From Acidobacteriota bacterium (GTDB lineage: Bacteria > Acidobacteriota > Vicinamibacteria > Vicinamibacterales > UBA8438): DNA of 5,257 nt. The notes beneath the pieces are model-generated. The model did not search any database. It was not told the DNA's origin and saw only the letters and a list, made by a program, of their open reading frames with translations. Position numbers and translations under genes: made by a program. Shown here piece after piece: positions 1 to 5,257 of the stretch (positions are counted from its first letter, which is position 1; every line of letters starts with the position of its first letter). The stretch is taken from contig DTWD01000071.1 of NCBI GenBank assembly GCA_012963185.1, positions 1 through 5,257 of the forward strand, read 5' to 3'.

Positions 1-1
1 A

Positions 2-76
2 ACTTTTGATTTATCTAATGGTTTAAAAGCAAGAGTCGTGCCAAAAGGTTCGAGCCGAAACGTTCTTTCTAATTAA
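2..76 (+). CDS. Possible 3' end of a gene entering from the left (weak)
   Basis: One plus-strand frame is open from the window edge to a TAA at 74-76. It would encode a 24-residue tail containing the segment DLSNGLKARVVPKGSS. The other two plus frames are closed by early stops. The stretch NGLKARVVP faintly recalls the first beta-strand of M16 peptidases, but that strand lies at the start of such proteins, not at their end, so I assign no function. A 75-base open frame arises easily by chance. If real, the gene would converge on the methyltransferase gene, with about 100 bases between them. Confidence 0.18.
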   Translation, partial: TFDLSNGLKARVVPKGSSRNVLSN

Positions 77-94
77 GGCTTTTGGCGATACCGA

Positions 95-141
95 GTGGTG
101 ACCTTATGTCATCTGGGGAGGTCACAAGGAAAGGTCACTAC
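95..141. repeat. Cluster of three AGGTCAC heptamers forming an inverted repeat
   Basis: AGGTCAC occurs at 119-125 and 132-138 on the plus strand and at 98-104 on the minus strand (GTGACCT on plus). The arms 95-105 (GTGGTGACCTT) and 131-141 (AAGGTCACTAC) are inverted at 10 of 11 positions, around a loop of 25 bases. The cluster lies just beyond the 3' end of the methyltransferase gene. Neither strand has a T-run right after the stem and the loop is long, so a standard intrinsic terminator is unlikely. A protein-binding site, or a stem between two convergent genes, are the alternatives. The function is inferred; only the repeats are seen. Confidence 0.4.
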
Positions 142-179
142 GGTGAGGCTGGGTTTAGTTTCTTGCTTAATATCGAGGA

Positions 180-737
180 TTATTTCAGTCCTTCGATGTA
201 CCTTTTCCCGTCACGCTCGGCGAGTTGTCTGACGGCCCTGAAGCCTTCGGCTTTGAGAGCTCCTTCTGCACCACCGTAGGCAACATAAGTTCGGTCAAGT
301 GACCGCTGTGAAAACAATGCGCCAAGCCCGCCTCGAGGAGCCGCTTCAATAACAAGACATCGGCCATTTGGTTTTAGTACTTGTAGTATTTGCTGCAGGC
401 AGAGGACACGCTCATTGATTCGCATATCGCCAATGAGATTAGCGGCCACAACGACGTCAAATGTTTCGGAGGTGAAAGGTAACGAAGAGAAACGTGTTTT
501 TTGAATGTCAATTAACACACCAGCATTGTCAGCAATTTCATGCACGCGTTTCACTTCGGCATCCGTTTCAACGGCTACGGCTGATTCACCACTGATTCCA
601 ACCACTTTCGTCAGTGCGGCGAGCATGTCTTCATTTGAAAGTCCGAGTTGCAGCAAGGTCGAACCAAGTTTGAGGCCGGCCATTGACACTTCTAGAGCAA
701 GCGGATCGCTATTTTTTTTAAGACTGAACAACGACAT
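180..737 (-). CDS. Class-I SAM-dependent methyltransferase-like protein with degenerate motif I
   Basis: This 185-residue soluble protein has the layout of a type-11-like (UbiE/class I) methyltransferase. The family transfers a methyl group from S-adenosylmethionine; the acceptor cannot be told from sequence. Visible parts are the motif I position (residues 26-36, STLLQLGLSNE), a post-I strand ending in acidic E57 (AVAVETD), the FDVVVAANL strand with D94 (93-101), and LKPNGRCLVIE (121-131), which is typical of the strand after motif III. A glycine-rich RGGLGALF segment (135-142) follows. Motif I normally reads D/E-x-G-x-G-x-G; here the acidic residue is Gln30 and only Gly32 is clearly kept, so SAM binding may be altered or lost. 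The ATG at 737 gives a complete fold and is preceded by only a weak AGAGA ribosome site. No signal peptide or membrane segment is seen. The gene is divergent from ino1 across 79 bases, so the two may share control. The fold is fairly secure; enzymatic activity is not. Confidence 0.82.
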   Translation of the reverse strand: MSLFSLKKNSDPLALEVSMAGLKLGSTLLQLGLSNEDMLAALTKVVGISGESAVAVETDAEVKRVHEIADNAGVLIDIQKTRFSSLPFTSETFDVVVAANLIGDMRINERVLCLQQILQVLKPNGRCLVIEAAPRGGLGALFSQRSLDRTYVAYGGAEGALKAEGFRAVRQLAERDGKRYIEGLK

Positions 738-768
738 GTGTTTTCTCTAAGAAGCTTTGATTATGAGA

Positions 769-807
769 CATGCTGGTCTCGAAAAAGGCTCTCAAGACCA
801 GTGCATG
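769..807. promoter_or_regulatory. Inverted repeat in the divergent methyltransferase/ino1 control region
   Basis: The arms are CATG-CTGGTCT (769-779) and AGACCAG-TG-CATG (795-807). They pair as 7 bp plus 4 bp with a two-base bulge, around a 15-base loop (780-794). The repeat fills much of the 79-base gap between the two divergent starts. A TATAGT hexamer (809-814), a possible -10 box for ino1, follows two bases after the right arm. On the minus strand a CATAAT hexamer (760-765) could serve the methyltransferase gene; neither has a good -35. The placement suits an operator for a dimeric regulator of both genes. An RNA hairpin in a leader is the alternative. Confidence 0.45.
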
Positions 808-816
808 TTATAGTGA

Positions 817-2136
817 TTGGCCTTGCAAAATCCACGCGAAATTTCTCCTGCGAACGGTCGTCTTGGGATCCTGCTTGCGGGACTCGGCGCTGTCACTACA
901 ACTTTCATGGCAGGTGTTTTTGCCATTCGAAAGGGCTTAGCGGTGCCGACAGGCTCTCTCACACAGATGGGAACTGTGCGACTTGGGAAGCGAACCGACG
1001 GCCGTTCACCTCTCATTAAAGACTTCCTCCCCCTGGCTTCTCTCGATGATTTGGTATTTGGTGGATGGGACATTTTCAACGATAACTGTTACGAGGCTGC
1101 GCGTAATGCAGAGGTACTCAAACCAGATTTACTTGAGCAAGTCCGTCCAGAACTTGAGTCTATAACTCCTTGGCCGGCCGTTTTTGATCAGCACTATGTC
1201 AAGAGGCTCGATGGTCCGAACGTTAAAACTGGCGCGTCCAAGCGTGAGCTGGCTGAACAGGTTATAGAAGATATTCGACGTTTTAAAACCGAACAGAATG
1301 TTGATCGACTCGTCCTTGTTTGGTGCGGTAGTACAGAGATTTTCATGGAAGAGTCGGTGGTTCACTCATCGCTTGAGGCGTTTGAAAAAGGACTTGATGA
1401 TTCGGATCCGGCTATTCCATCAAGCATGATCTACGCCTATGCAGCCATCAAGGAAGGCATTCCGTACGCTAACGCCGCTCCAAACCTCAGTGCTGATGTG
1501 CCTGCGCTTGAACAGTTGGCACTAAAAACTGGTTCGCCGTTAGCAGGGAAGGACCTGAAGACCGGCCAGACGTTGATGAAAACAATGATCGCGCCGGGTC
1601 TCAAGGCAAGGTTGTTAGGGGTTGCGGGTTGGTACTCCACGAATATTCTCGGAAATCGTGATGGCGAAGTTCTTGACGATCCAGAATCGTTCAAGACAAA
1701 AGAAGAGAGTAAGAAGTCGGTTCTTGATCATATTCTTCAACCTGAACTCTACCCCACCCTTTATGGTGACCTGCATCACGTTGTTCGCATCAATTACTAT
1801 CCACCGCGTGGTGACAACAAAGAAGGTTGGGACAATATTGACCTTGTTGGGTGGCTTGATTACCCAATGCAACTAAAGATCAACTTCCTTTGCCGAGACA
1901 GTATTCTTGCTGCTCCGATTGTGCTGGACGTGGCTCTATTTCTTGATCTTGCTCAGCGTGCTGGCATGAACGGTATTCAGGAATGGTTGTCGTTCTATTT
2001 TAAGAGTCCTATTCATAGCCGAGACATTTCCCCTGAGCACGATCTTTTCATCCAATTGATGAAGCTCAAGAACACCCTCCGGCATCTTCGCGGCGAAGAA
2101 CTTATAACTCACTTGGGTCTGGAGTACTACGACTAG
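817..2136 (+). CDS. ino1: myo-Inositol-1-phosphate synthase (inositol-3-phosphate synthase)
   Basis: This cytosolic NAD-dependent enzyme isomerises D-glucose 6-phosphate to 1L-myo-inositol 1-phosphate, the entry step for inositol lipids and inositol-based solutes or thiols. Its 439 residues carry the family landmarks in order: the Rossmann loop GLGAVTTT (22-29), SLTQMGTVRLGKRTDGRSPLI, FGGWDI (81-86), a VLVWCGSTE strand (166-174), KTGQTLMK (248-255), STNILGNRDG (274-283), the lysine-containing ESKKSVLDH (297-305), RGDNKE (331-336), CRDSILAAPIVLD (359-371), and a C-terminal helix with K416 and K418. Lysines in these regions are catalytic in characterised homologues such as yeast Ino1. The length suits the roughly 430-440 residue bacterial forms. 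The frame opens right after a TGA at 814-816. The first ATG (907) lies beyond the Rossmann loop, so the start must be TTG at 817 or 823, with no visible Shine-Dalgarno. No inositol monophosphatase or phospholipid synthase gene lies nearby, so the end product is unknown. Confidence 0.95.
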   Translation: MALQNPREISPANGRLGILLAGLGAVTTTFMAGVFAIRKGLAVPTGSLTQMGTVRLGKRTDGRSPLIKDFLPLASLDDLVFGGWDIFNDNCYEAARNAEVLKPDLLEQVRPELESITPWPAVFDQHYVKRLDGPNVKTGASKRELAEQVIEDIRRFKTEQNVDRLVLVWCGSTEIFMEESVVHSSLEAFEKGLDDSDPAIPSSMIYAYAAIKEGIPYANAAPNLSADVPALEQLALKTGSPLAGKDLKTGQTLMKTMIAPGLKARLLGVAGWYSTNILGNRDGEVLDDPESFKTKEESKKSVLDHILQPELYPTLYGDLHHVVRINYYPPRGDNKEGWDNIDLVGWLDYPMQLKINFLCRDSILAAPIVLDVALFLDLAQRAGMNGIQEWLSFYFKSPIHSRDISPEHDLFIQLMKLKNTLRHLRGEELITHLGLEYYD

Positions 2137-2187
2137 AGCGGATTTTGTCGCGATAATTGTAGGGCGACCGATTAAGTTACAAGTTTC

Positions 2188-2229
2188 GACCAACCAGGAC
2201 TAGTACGATTCTTTTTGGCGGGTCTTTTT
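2188..2229 (+). terminator. Candidate intrinsic terminator downstream of ino1
   Basis: GACC (2188-2191) pairs with GGTC (2221-2224). After a 2x2 mismatch, CCAGGA (2194-2199) pairs with TTTTGG (2213-2218), including two G-U pairs. Five T residues (2225-2229) follow immediately. The site lies about 50 bases past the ino1 stop on the correct strand. The stem is interrupted and partly A+U/G-U, so it would be a weak terminator. Confidence 0.4.
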
Positions 2230-2338
2230 AGAGATAGCTTTAATTAGTTGTGTTTCTATTTCCCTGACTTATTGTTGGTTTTAGTTGGTTGGCTGTGCTC
2301 TGTGAAGGCTGACCTATTGAAGTCGGATAAGCTTCTAG

Positions 2339-2350
2339 AGGGAATTCCCT
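2339..2350. promoter_or_regulatory. Perfect 12-base palindrome upstream of the ABC ATPase gene
   Basis: AGGGAATTCCCT is exactly self-complementary and ends 28 bases before the GTG start at 2379. With a two-base bulge the flanking CTA and TAG extend it. No convincing -35/-10 pair was found in 2230-2378; the best -10-like string is GATAAG at 2326-2331. The position fits an operator over or just after the promoter. The binding role is inferred. Confidence 0.35.
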
Positions 2351-2364
2351 AGTGGTTTCGTTGT

Positions 2365-2369
2365 GGGAG
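2365..2369 (+). promoter_or_regulatory. Ribosome binding site deciding the GTG start of the ABC ATPase
   Basis: GGGAG ends nine bases before the GTG at 2379. It supports this start over the later in-frame ATG at 2421, which would remove the first beta-strand of the ATPase. Confidence 0.6.
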
Positions 2370-2378
2370 TAGTAGCGA

Positions 2379-3086
2379 GTGTCGTTAATTGAAACACAGG
2401 AACTCTGGAAGACCTATCGTATGGGTGCCGAGTCAATCCATGCGCTTCAAGGTCTTTCTGTAAGTATCGAGCAGGGTGAGTTCGTAGCGATTATGGGACC
2501 GTCAGGCTCTGGCAAGTCAACGTTTATGAACTTAATTGGTTGTCTTGATACACCGTCAACCGGCACTTATATGCTGAATCAGCAAAATGTCAGCCAGATG
2601 AACGATGACGAACTCGCGCGCATACGGAACCAGGAGATTGGGTTTGTTTTTCAGACATTTAATCTTTTGCCGCGTGCTTCGGCGTTGCACAATGTCGAAC
2701 TCCCACTGATTTATGCCGGCGTGCCAGTAAGTACTCGCAAGAATCGAGCGATTGAGGCACTGAGATTGGTTGAACTGGAAGACCGAATGAGTCATCGCCC
2801 GAATGAATTATCAGGCGGGCAACGGCAGCGCGTAGCGATTGCCCGAGCGCTTGTTAATAATCCGTCGATCGTGCTGGCTGATGAGCCAACAGGAAACCTC
2901 GACTCCAAGACTGGAGTTGAAATCATGGCAGTGTTTGACCGACTTCATCAGAAAGGTCACACTATCATTCTGATTACTCATGAGCGCGATGTTGCGAGGC
3001 ACGCCCACCGCGTCATCCATATTCTTGATGGTGCCGTTGAACGAGACGAGCAAAAGTTTCCGCCGACGACTCGAAAACCTGATTAG
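2379..3086 (+). CDS. ABC transporter ATP-binding protein, MacB/LolD/FtsE-like
   Basis: This 235-residue nucleotide-binding subunit hydrolyses ATP at the inner membrane face to drive a membrane partner. All core motifs are present: Walker [10 protein letters not shown] (40-48), the Q-loop at Q92 ([10 protein letters not shown]), the signature [15 protein letters not shown] (144-158), Walker B IVLADEP (164-170), the D-loop NLDS (173-176) and the switch H201 (ITHE). The [18 protein letters not shown] segment and the overall length match the MacB/LolD (type VII, mechanotransmission) group. Known members power tripartite export, lipoprotein release or peptide and antibiotic efflux. The GTG start has a GGGAG ribosome site. 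Such ATPases are normally encoded beside an FtsX/MacB-type permease, often with a periplasmic adaptor gene. Here ino1 lies upstream and the next gene downstream is on the opposite strand, so the partner must be elsewhere and the substrate cannot be inferred. The TAG stop overlaps the convergent mutase stop. Confidence 0.93.
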   Translation: MSLIETQELWKTYRMGAESIHALQGLSVSIEQGEFVAIMGPSGSGKSTFMNLIGCLDTPSTGTYMLNQQNVSQMNDDELARIRNQEIGFVFQTFNLLPRASALHNVELPLIYAGVPVSTRKNRAIEALRLVELEDRMSHRPNELSGGQRQRVAIARALVNNPSIVLADEPTGNLDSKTGVEIMAVFDRLHQKGHTIILITHERDVARHAHRVIHILDGAVERDEQKFPPTTRKPD

Positions 3087-4627
3087 CTTATTTCGGTGTG
3101 CTCACCAAACACTTTCCTGAGTGTGTTGGAAATTTCACCGACCGTTGCTTTTGCTTCCACCGCATCGACAATAGAAGGCACGAGATTCACATTTCCGAGA
3201 GCGGCGTTTTCCACATTCGTAAGTGCCGTGGACGTTAAGTGCTGGTCACGGGAATTCCGGAGGAACGCTACACGTTCTGTTTGCGCTGTTTCTATCGCGG
3301 GATCAATTTGTTGACTTTCGATCGGTGTGGTTTTATCCGTTGTGAATCGATTTACACCAACAACAACAGTCGATTCGTTATCGATCGCTTGTTGTGCCTT
3401 GTAAGCTGACTCTTGAATCTCCCGCTGGATAAATCCTTTTTGGATAGCAGAAAGCGTGCCACCTTGCTGTTCGATTTCTGCCAGCAGCGCGCGAGCATTA
3501 GTTTCGACACGATCGGTCATGTCCTCGATGGCCCATGCGCCGCCAACGGGGTCAACGGTAGCGGGGACTCCCGTTTCTTTGGCGATAATCTGTTGTGTTC
3601 GCAAGGCAATTTGTGCGGTTTCTTCTGTGGGCAGTCCAAGGGCTTCGTCTAGCCCATTGCAGTGAAGTGATTGTGTTCCACCGAGTACTGAGGCAAGGGC
3701 CTGAAGAGCGACGCGAACAATATTATTTTCAGGCTGTTGCGCCGTGAGCGTGCTGCCAGCTGTTTGTGTGTGGAACCGAAGCTGCTGCGCACGCGGTTCG
3801 GTGGCGCCGAATCGATCTCGCATTAGAGACGCCCACAGCCTGCGGGCTGCACGGAACTTTGCGATTTCTTCAAGGAAATTGTTATGTGAATTAAAGAAGA
3901 ACGATAATCGGCGTCCAAACGAATTAACATCGAGGCCTCGCTCCTGCGCCGCTTCTACATAAGCCGTTGCATGGGCGAACGTAAACGCTACTTCTTGGGC
4001 TGCTGTTGCCCCGGCTTCTCGAATGTGGTACCCGCTGATTGAGATGGGGTGCCAGCGTGGCAATTTCTGTTCACAATATTCCACCACGTCGGTGACGATA
4101 CGAAGGGACGGTCCTGGCGGGTAAATGTAGGTTCCTCGTGCGACGTACTCTTTCAAGATGTCATTTTGCAGCGTTCCGGTAAGTAAGCTAGTTTCTACGC
4201 CTTGACGTTTGGCCGTGGCGATGTACAAGGCAAGTAGGATTATCGCAGTCGCGTTGATCGTCATTGATGTCGACACACGATCGAGCGGAATCTTTTCGAA
4301 CAGTTGGGTCATGTCCTCTATCGAGTCGATCGCAACACCTACGCGGCCGACTTCACCAGCAGCTAGTGGATCATCGGAGTCGTAGCCGATTTGTGTCGGT
4401 AGGTCGAATGCAACGCTTAATCCACTGACTCCCTGGTTTAACAAATATTGGTAGCGGCGGTTTGATTCTTCGGCTGTGCCAAAGCCGGCGTACTGACGCA
4501 TTGTCCATAAGCGCTTTTGGTACATGGTTGGATAAATGCCACGCGTAAACGGAAATGTTCCGGGTTCGCCAAGTTTGTCAACCGGTGAAGTATCCAAGCG
4601 TTTAGGGCCGTAAGTTTTAGATTTCAT
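3083..4627 (-). CDS. mcmA1: Methylmalonyl-CoA mutase, catalytic (large) subunit without the B12-binding domain
   Basis: This adenosylcobalamin-dependent radical mutase subunit interconverts (R)-methylmalonyl-CoA and succinyl-CoA, the last step of propionyl-CoA use. The TIM-barrel domain runs from about residue 25 ([12 protein letters not shown]) to 400, with [11 protein letters not shown] (69-79), [10 protein letters not shown] (119-128), [11 protein letters not shown] (151-161), [14 protein letters not shown] (196-209), [13 protein letters not shown] (286-298) and GGTQSLH (316-322). Residues equivalent to Y89, R207 and H244 of the Propionibacterium enzyme are kept as Y46, R164 and H201. Y46 and R164 favour methylmalonyl-CoA over isobutyryl- or 2-hydroxyisobutyryl-CoA mutases, which change them. 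At 514 residues the protein stops after [16 protein letters not shown], where single-chain mutases (above 700 residues) continue into the cobalamin domain. It therefore fits the heteromeric form needing a separate B12 subunit, not encoded here. The ATG at 4627 is the only start after an in-frame stop at 4640-4642; its ribosome site is poor. An ethylmalonyl-CoA mutase is not fully excluded. Confidence 0.94.
   Translation of the reverse strand: MKSKTYGPKRLDTSPVDKLGEPGTFPFTRGIYPTMYQKRLWTMRQYAGFGTAEESNRRYQYLLNQGVSGLSVAFDLPTQIGYDSDDPLAAGEVGRVGVAIDSIEDMTQLFEKIPLDRVSTSMTINATAIILLALYIATAKRQGVETSLLTGTLQNDILKEYVARGTYIYPPGPSLRIVTDVVEYCEQKLPRWHPISISGYHIREAGATAAQEVAFTFAHATAYVEAAQERGLDVNSFGRRLSFFFNSHNNFLEEIAKFRAARRLWASLMRDRFGATEPRAQQLRFHTQTAGSTLTAQQPENNIVRVALQALASVLGGTQSLHCNGLDEALGLPTEETAQIALRTQQIIAKETGVPATVDPVGGAWAIEDMTDRVETNARALLAEIEQQGGTLSAIQKGFIQREIQESAYKAQQAIDNESTVVVGVNRFTTDKTTPIESQQIDPAIETAQTERVAFLRNSRDQHLTSTALTNVENAALGNVNLVPSIVDAVEAKATVGEISNTLRKVFGEHTEIS
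3105..3129. other. Hairpin inside the mutase 3' coding end, just past the ABC ATPase stop
   Basis: CCAA-ACACT (3105-3113) pairs with AGTGT-G-TTGG (3120-3129), giving 9 bp with a single bulged G and a six-base loop (3114-3119). It starts 19 bases after the ATPase stop and lies within the codons for TLRKVFG of the mutase. No T-run follows on either strand. It may protect or end the ATPase transcript, since the two genes leave no intergenic space, or it may be a coincidence of codon choice. Confidence 0.3.
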
Positions 4628-4701
4628 GCGGTGATGATTCTAGGACACCTGATTAGGCCTAGGGTGCAGGAATCCGGGGTATTTTTTCTAGCTTGGCTAA
4701 A

Positions 4702-4716
4702 ACCACATAATGTGGT
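4702..4716. promoter_or_regulatory. Perfect 15-base palindrome (7-1-7) in the divergent region
   Basis: ACCACAT-A-ATGTGGT is exactly symmetric around base 4709. It lies 75 bases upstream of the mutase start and about 40 bases upstream of the -35 box reading towards the small gene. On the minus strand it overlaps a weak -10-like CATTAT. The symmetry suits a dimeric regulator. No regulator gene lies in the window, so the factor and target are unknown. Confidence 0.45.
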
Positions 4717-4724
4717 GCTCGAAC

Positions 4725-4758
4725 CTAGTAAAACAACTAGATAAAGTGGTATTTATCT
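4725..4758. repeat. Two overlapping inverted repeats abutting the -35 box
   Basis: CTAGT (4725-4729) and ACTAG (4736-4740) are inverted with a six-base spacer. AGATAAA (4739-4745) and TTTATCT (4752-4758) are inverted with the six-base spacer GTGGTA. The second right arm touches the TTGACA box (4758-4763). The arms share bases 4739-4740, so they cannot both form hairpins at once. They could be operator half-sites for the downstream promoter. Confidence 0.4.
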
Positions 4759-4787
4759 TGACACGCTAGTTATGCGGTAGTTACACT
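4758..4787 (+). promoter_or_regulatory. Sigma-70-type promoter for the small gene
   Basis: A consensus TTGACA (-35) at 4758-4763 is followed after 18 bases by TACACT (4782-4787), a four-of-six match to the -10 box. Transcription would begin near 4794 and give a 5' leader of about 125 bases before the ATG at 4920. Confidence 0.5.
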
Positions 4788-4905
4788 CTGCCAGCTTGGC
4801 AACGTGATTGACCTTCTGAGGATTACAAGCTTTGCCATTCTCGTTTCCGGCTCATTTTTTAGCAGTTTTGGGAGGCAATAAGGCTTTCCTCTCCGCATGT
4901 CGTTG

Positions 4906-4911
4906 AAGGAG
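4906..4911 (+). promoter_or_regulatory. Strong ribosome binding site of the small gene
   Basis: AAGGAG lies eight bases before the ATG at 4920 and fixes that start. CCTCTCC (4888-4894) just upstream could pair with its GGAG, or instead with GGAG at 4871-4874. Confidence 0.7.
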
Positions 4912-4919
4912 ACCGCAGC

Positions 4920-5225
4920 ATGGAAGACGTCGTGAACAATCTCGCGCGTGAGCTTGCTGAGGCCATCGGAACAGCAGTCGCGCAAGATTCGCGAGTGGAA
5001 GAGTGTCGTGAGAAAGCGCGTGCTGCTGGGTATGAAATGCAGGTTTCTCTAGAGGCAGAGATCGGATTTGGTAATTGCTCGAACCCGCAGGCGCTAACAA
5101 AAGTTACCGCCCCCGCTACTCATAGAGAAGTTTCACAAAGTCGACTCGATATCACGGCTAACGACCGGCGTTTCCTTCGGTCCCTTCGTATTGCTGCCGA
5201 GCCCGCGAACCAAAAAGTGAAGTAG
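4920..5225 (+). CDS. Hypothetical protein of 101 residues
   Basis: I do not recognise a family with a known function. The frame is credible because it has an excellent AAGGAG ribosome site, an upstream TTGACA promoter and a protein-like composition. Residues 1-50 look like one or two amphipathic helices (VVNNLARELAEAIGTAVAQ, then ECREKARAAGYEMQVSLEAEIGF). A polar, probably flexible middle (51-76) follows, then a short basic helix DITANDRRFLRSLRIA (77-92) and a charged tail. The latter helix and the GYEMQVSLEAEIGF block look like conserved islands. There are two cysteines, C29 and C53, which is too few for a zinc site within one chain. No signal peptide or membrane segment is seen, so it should be cytosolic. 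It is divergent from the mutase, with 292 bases between them. A small regulatory or adaptor protein is possible, but this is a guess. Confidence 0.75.
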   Translation: MEDVVNNLARELAEAIGTAVAQDSRVEECREKARAAGYEMQVSLEAEIGFGNCSNPQALTKVTAPATHREVSQSRLDITANDRRFLRSLRIAAEPANQKVK

Positions 5226-5257
5226 ATACAAGGCGCTCAACTTCTGTGCCGTGCCAA

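Noticed and set aside
31..60. GGTTCGAGCC string resembling a tRNA T-arm
   Set aside because: The flanking bases do not form a five-pair T-stem, and no acceptor, D or anticodon stems can be built around it.
738..1019. Plus-strand open frame with an ATG just after the methyltransferase start region
   Set aside because: It overlaps the ino1 coding start in another frame. Its translation is rich in Cys, Arg, Ser and His and shows no family features, whereas the ino1 frame is unmistakable.
792..1079. Minus-strand open frame opposite the 5' end of ino1
   Set aside because: It is a reverse-strand shadow of ino1 codons with a low-complexity Arg/Pro/Ser translation and no supporting ribosome site.
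2147..2168. GTCGC/GCGAC hairpin just after the ino1 stop
   Set aside because: The stem is only 5 bp with a 12-base loop and no T-run. The candidate at 2188-2229 is better placed as a terminator.
2274..2290. Two GTTGGTT direct repeats in a G/T-rich stretch, with possible two-layer G-quadruplex character
   Set aside because: It is short and low in complexity, with only isolated GG pairs and a long last loop. Chance is an adequate explanation.
4654..4661. TAGGCCTA palindrome upstream of the mutase gene
   Set aside because: An eight-base palindrome is expected often by chance, and flanking pairing needs unequal loops.
4897..4935. Twelve-codon upstream open frame (ATG 4897 to TGA 4933-4935) overlapping the small gene's start
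   Set aside because: Its only upstream purine-rich site (GGGAGG, 4870-4875) is 21 bases away, too far for initiation. The AAGGAG site clearly serves the ATG at 4920.
4770..5100. Minus-strand open frames opposite the small gene
   Set aside because: They oppose a frame with a strong promoter and ribosome site. Their translations look like reverse-strand noise rich in Arg, Cys, Ser and Leu.

Overview
This 5,257-base bacterial window looks like ordinary chromosome. It has mixed-strand, densely packed genes of moderate G+C and shows no tRNA, rRNA, CRISPR, transposase or phage gene. The gene types (a myo-inositol-1-phosphate synthase, a catalytic-subunit-only methylmalonyl-CoA mutase, a MacB-type ATPase, and GTG and TTG starts) would suit an environmental Acidobacteriota-like or similar Gram-negative organism. 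That placement is an impression from the protein sequences, not a phylogenetic result.

Layout, left to right. Positions 1-179 hold at most the tail of an unknown gene, plus a cluster of three AGGTCAC heptamers. Positions 180-737 (minus) encode a small class-I SAM-methyltransferase-like protein with a degenerate motif I. A 79-base divergent intergenic region with a clear inverted repeat separates it from ino1 (817-2136, plus), which must start at a TTG. A 242-base gap follows, with a candidate terminator near its start and a perfect 12-base palindrome just upstream of the next gene. Positions 2379-3086 (plus) encode an ABC-transporter ATPase with all nucleotide-binding motifs but no permease beside it. 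Its stop codon interlocks with that of the convergent methylmalonyl-CoA mutase catalytic subunit (3083-4627, minus). A 292-base divergent region then carries several palindromes and a TTGACA promoter. This promoter reads into a 101-residue protein of unknown function (4920-5225, plus), which has an excellent ribosome binding site.

The genes do not form one pathway. Ino1 feeds inositol-containing lipids or solutes, the mutase feeds propionyl-CoA carbon into succinyl-CoA, and the ATPase powers export or lipoprotein/cell-envelope work with partners encoded elsewhere. The points worth checking are local: the two divergent control regions, the TTG start of ino1 with no visible Shine-Dalgarno, the altered SAM-binding loop, the orphan ATPase, the interlocked convergent stops and the conserved-looking small protein. 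I see no strong evidence for a novel multi-gene system.
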